Source: Phycisphaerae bacterium
Lineage (GTDB): Bacteria > Planctomycetota > Phycisphaerae > UBA1845 > PWPN01
Reading direction: 5' to 3'
NCBI GenBank assembly: GCA_035384605.1
Contig: DAOOIV010000181.1
Location: forward strand, 1 to 6,493
DNA length: 6,493 nucleotides
The position numbers and the translations under genes are program-made. This document shows positions 5,807-6,493 of the stretch, one piece after another. A model generated the notes under the pieces. That model did not search any database. It was not told the DNA's origin and saw nothing but the letters and a program-made list of their open reading frames with translations. The stretch's first letter is position 1. Every line of letters starts with the position of its first letter.

Positions 5807-6286
5807 ATGGCTCGCATTATCACCGATCGCCAGGAACTCAAGCGCGAGGTGGATAAGCTTCGCGCCGCCGGCAAGAAGATCGTTTTCACGAACGGGGCGT
5901 TTGACATCATCCACGTTGGGCACGTGCGATATCTTTACGGTGCCGCTGCCGAAGGCGATGTGCTCGTTGTCGGCGTGAACACGGACGAGTCGATTAAGCA
6001 GTACAAGAGCAAGGACCGGCCGCTCCAGCCCCTCGATGCCCGGATGGAGATCGTCGCCGCCTTCAAGCCGGTCAGCATCGTTACCTGCTTCGGCGAGCCG
6101 ACCTGCGACGCCCTGTTGGAGTTCATCCGCCCGGACGTCATGTGCAAGGGCCCCGAGTACGGCCCGCACAACCTCCCAGAGTATCCCACCGTGCAGCGCC
6201 TCGGCATTCGCCTGGCCACGGTCGGCGGCCCGAAGGAAAACTCATCCACCGAGCTGATCCGCAAGTTGCAGGAGCATGGGTTGTGA
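5807..6286 (+). CDS. hldC: D-glycero-beta-D-manno-heptose 1-phosphate nucleotidyltransferase (HldC/RfaE domain II)
   Basis: A complete 159-residue cytosolic nucleotidyltransferase equal to the second domain of HldE (RfaE). It transfers AMP from ATP to D-glycero-beta-D-manno-heptose 1-phosphate, giving the ADP-heptose precursor used by WaaF-type transferases. The motif TNGAFDIIHVGHVRYL (28-43) has the GxFD and the HxGH nucleotide-binding signature (H36, H39). It is followed by VGVNTDESIKQYK, by RPLQPLDARMEIVAAF (71-86), by KGPEY at 114-118 in place of the more usual KGGDY, and by the C-terminal SSTELIRKL. In many bacteria this activity is fused to a kinase domain; here it stands alone, so a separate HldA-type kinase should exist elsewhere. 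It follows the heptosyltransferase on the same strand with a 122-base gap holding an inverted repeat. Nucleotide preference (ATP, or CTP as in some relatives) cannot be told from sequence alone. Confidence 0.9.
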   Translation: MARIITDRQELKREVDKLRAAGKKIVFTNGAFDIIHVGHVRYLYGAAAEGDVLVVGVNTDESIKQYKSKDRPLQPLDARMEIVAAFKPVSIVTCFGEPTCDALLEFIRPDVMCKGPEYGPHNLPEYPTVQRLGIRLATVGGPKENSSTELIRKLQEHGL

Positions 6287-6424
6287 GAGCTTGAGAACCT
6301 TACGGCCAGACATCTCCGCGGCTCGCGCGCATGTTTCCCGATCGCCGTGCGCTTGGCTCGCGGCCCGCAAAAAGGCGCTCCGCCTTAGATTTCGACATTC
6401 GTCATTCGGCCCTCCGCCGGGTGC

Positions 6425-6450
6425 CATGCCCACGGCTTTGCGTGGGCATG
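6425..6450. repeat. Perfect hairpin with 10-bp stem downstream of hldC
   Basis: CATGCCCACG (6425-6434) and CGTGGGCATG (6441-6450) form a perfect 10-bp stem with the loop GCTTTG. No U-tract follows on the plus strand. Together with the second hairpin it looks like a dispersed extragenic palindrome; it could also stop or protect the hldC transcript. Confidence 0.6.
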
Positions 6451-6459
6451 CGGGGGGTA

Positions 6460-6481
6460 GGGCCGACGCCCCCGTCGGCCC
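6460..6481. repeat. Second perfect hairpin with 9-bp stem
   Basis: GGGCCGACG (6460-6468) and CGTCGGCCC (6473-6481) pair perfectly around a CCCC loop. It lies 9 bases after the previous hairpin, and the GC-only base composition of the loop and flank differs from coding sequence nearby. Confidence 0.6.
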
Positions 6482-6493
6482 ATCTCCGCTCAG

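Noticed and set aside
6369..6386. Short minus-strand terminator-like hairpin (AAGGCG, loop GAG, CGCCTT, then T).
   Set aside because: The stem is only 6 bp and the T-run partly belongs to the stem; there is no minus-strand gene nearby that needs it.

Overview
The window looks like a piece of a Gram-negative, GC-rich environmental genome, most likely from the Planctomycetota. This rests on gene content: a Tat-exported Gfo/Idh/MocA oxidoreductase, an exported PEP/pyruvate-binding-domain protein, and two LPS-core heptose genes whose heptosyltransferase ends in a Cys-rich tail. A 24-base Illumina P7 adapter sequence followed by poly-A lies inside one gene, so the contig comes from short reads and is wrong there. 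It may well be a metagenome bin.

Minus-strand half (1-4410). Positions 1-2393 hold most of a large exported protein whose 3' end lies beyond base 1. It joins a phosphohistidine-type swivel domain to an ATP-grasp domain in the order opposite to PEP synthase. It has its own sigma70-like promoter and a strong Shine-Dalgarno (SD) site. Upstream of it (2533-4410), transcribed the same way, is a tight three-gene unit: a Tat-signal Gfo/Idh/MocA oxidoreductase, then a DUF4160 protein, then a DUF2442 protein.

Plus-strand half (4548-6286). A short divergent intergenic region carries a good sigma70-like promoter that ends almost on the ATG of a lipopolysaccharide heptosyltransferase (waaF/GT9 type). 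This gene is cut by the adapter block (5068-5102) and a stop at 5106, so it appears as two fragments; in the organism it is very probably one intact gene. Next is a stand-alone HldC/RfaE2-type heptose-1-phosphate nucleotidyltransferase. HldC makes the nucleotide-activated heptose and WaaF transfers it to the LPS inner core, so the two belong to one pathway. The last 207 bases (6287-6493) hold no gene I can support, only two strong hairpins that look like dispersed extragenic palindromes.

The best candidate for undescribed biology is the exported, domain-permuted PEP-synthase-like protein. The most certain unusual observation is the adapter contamination, which is an artefact. I see no CRISPR array, tRNA, rRNA or transposon.
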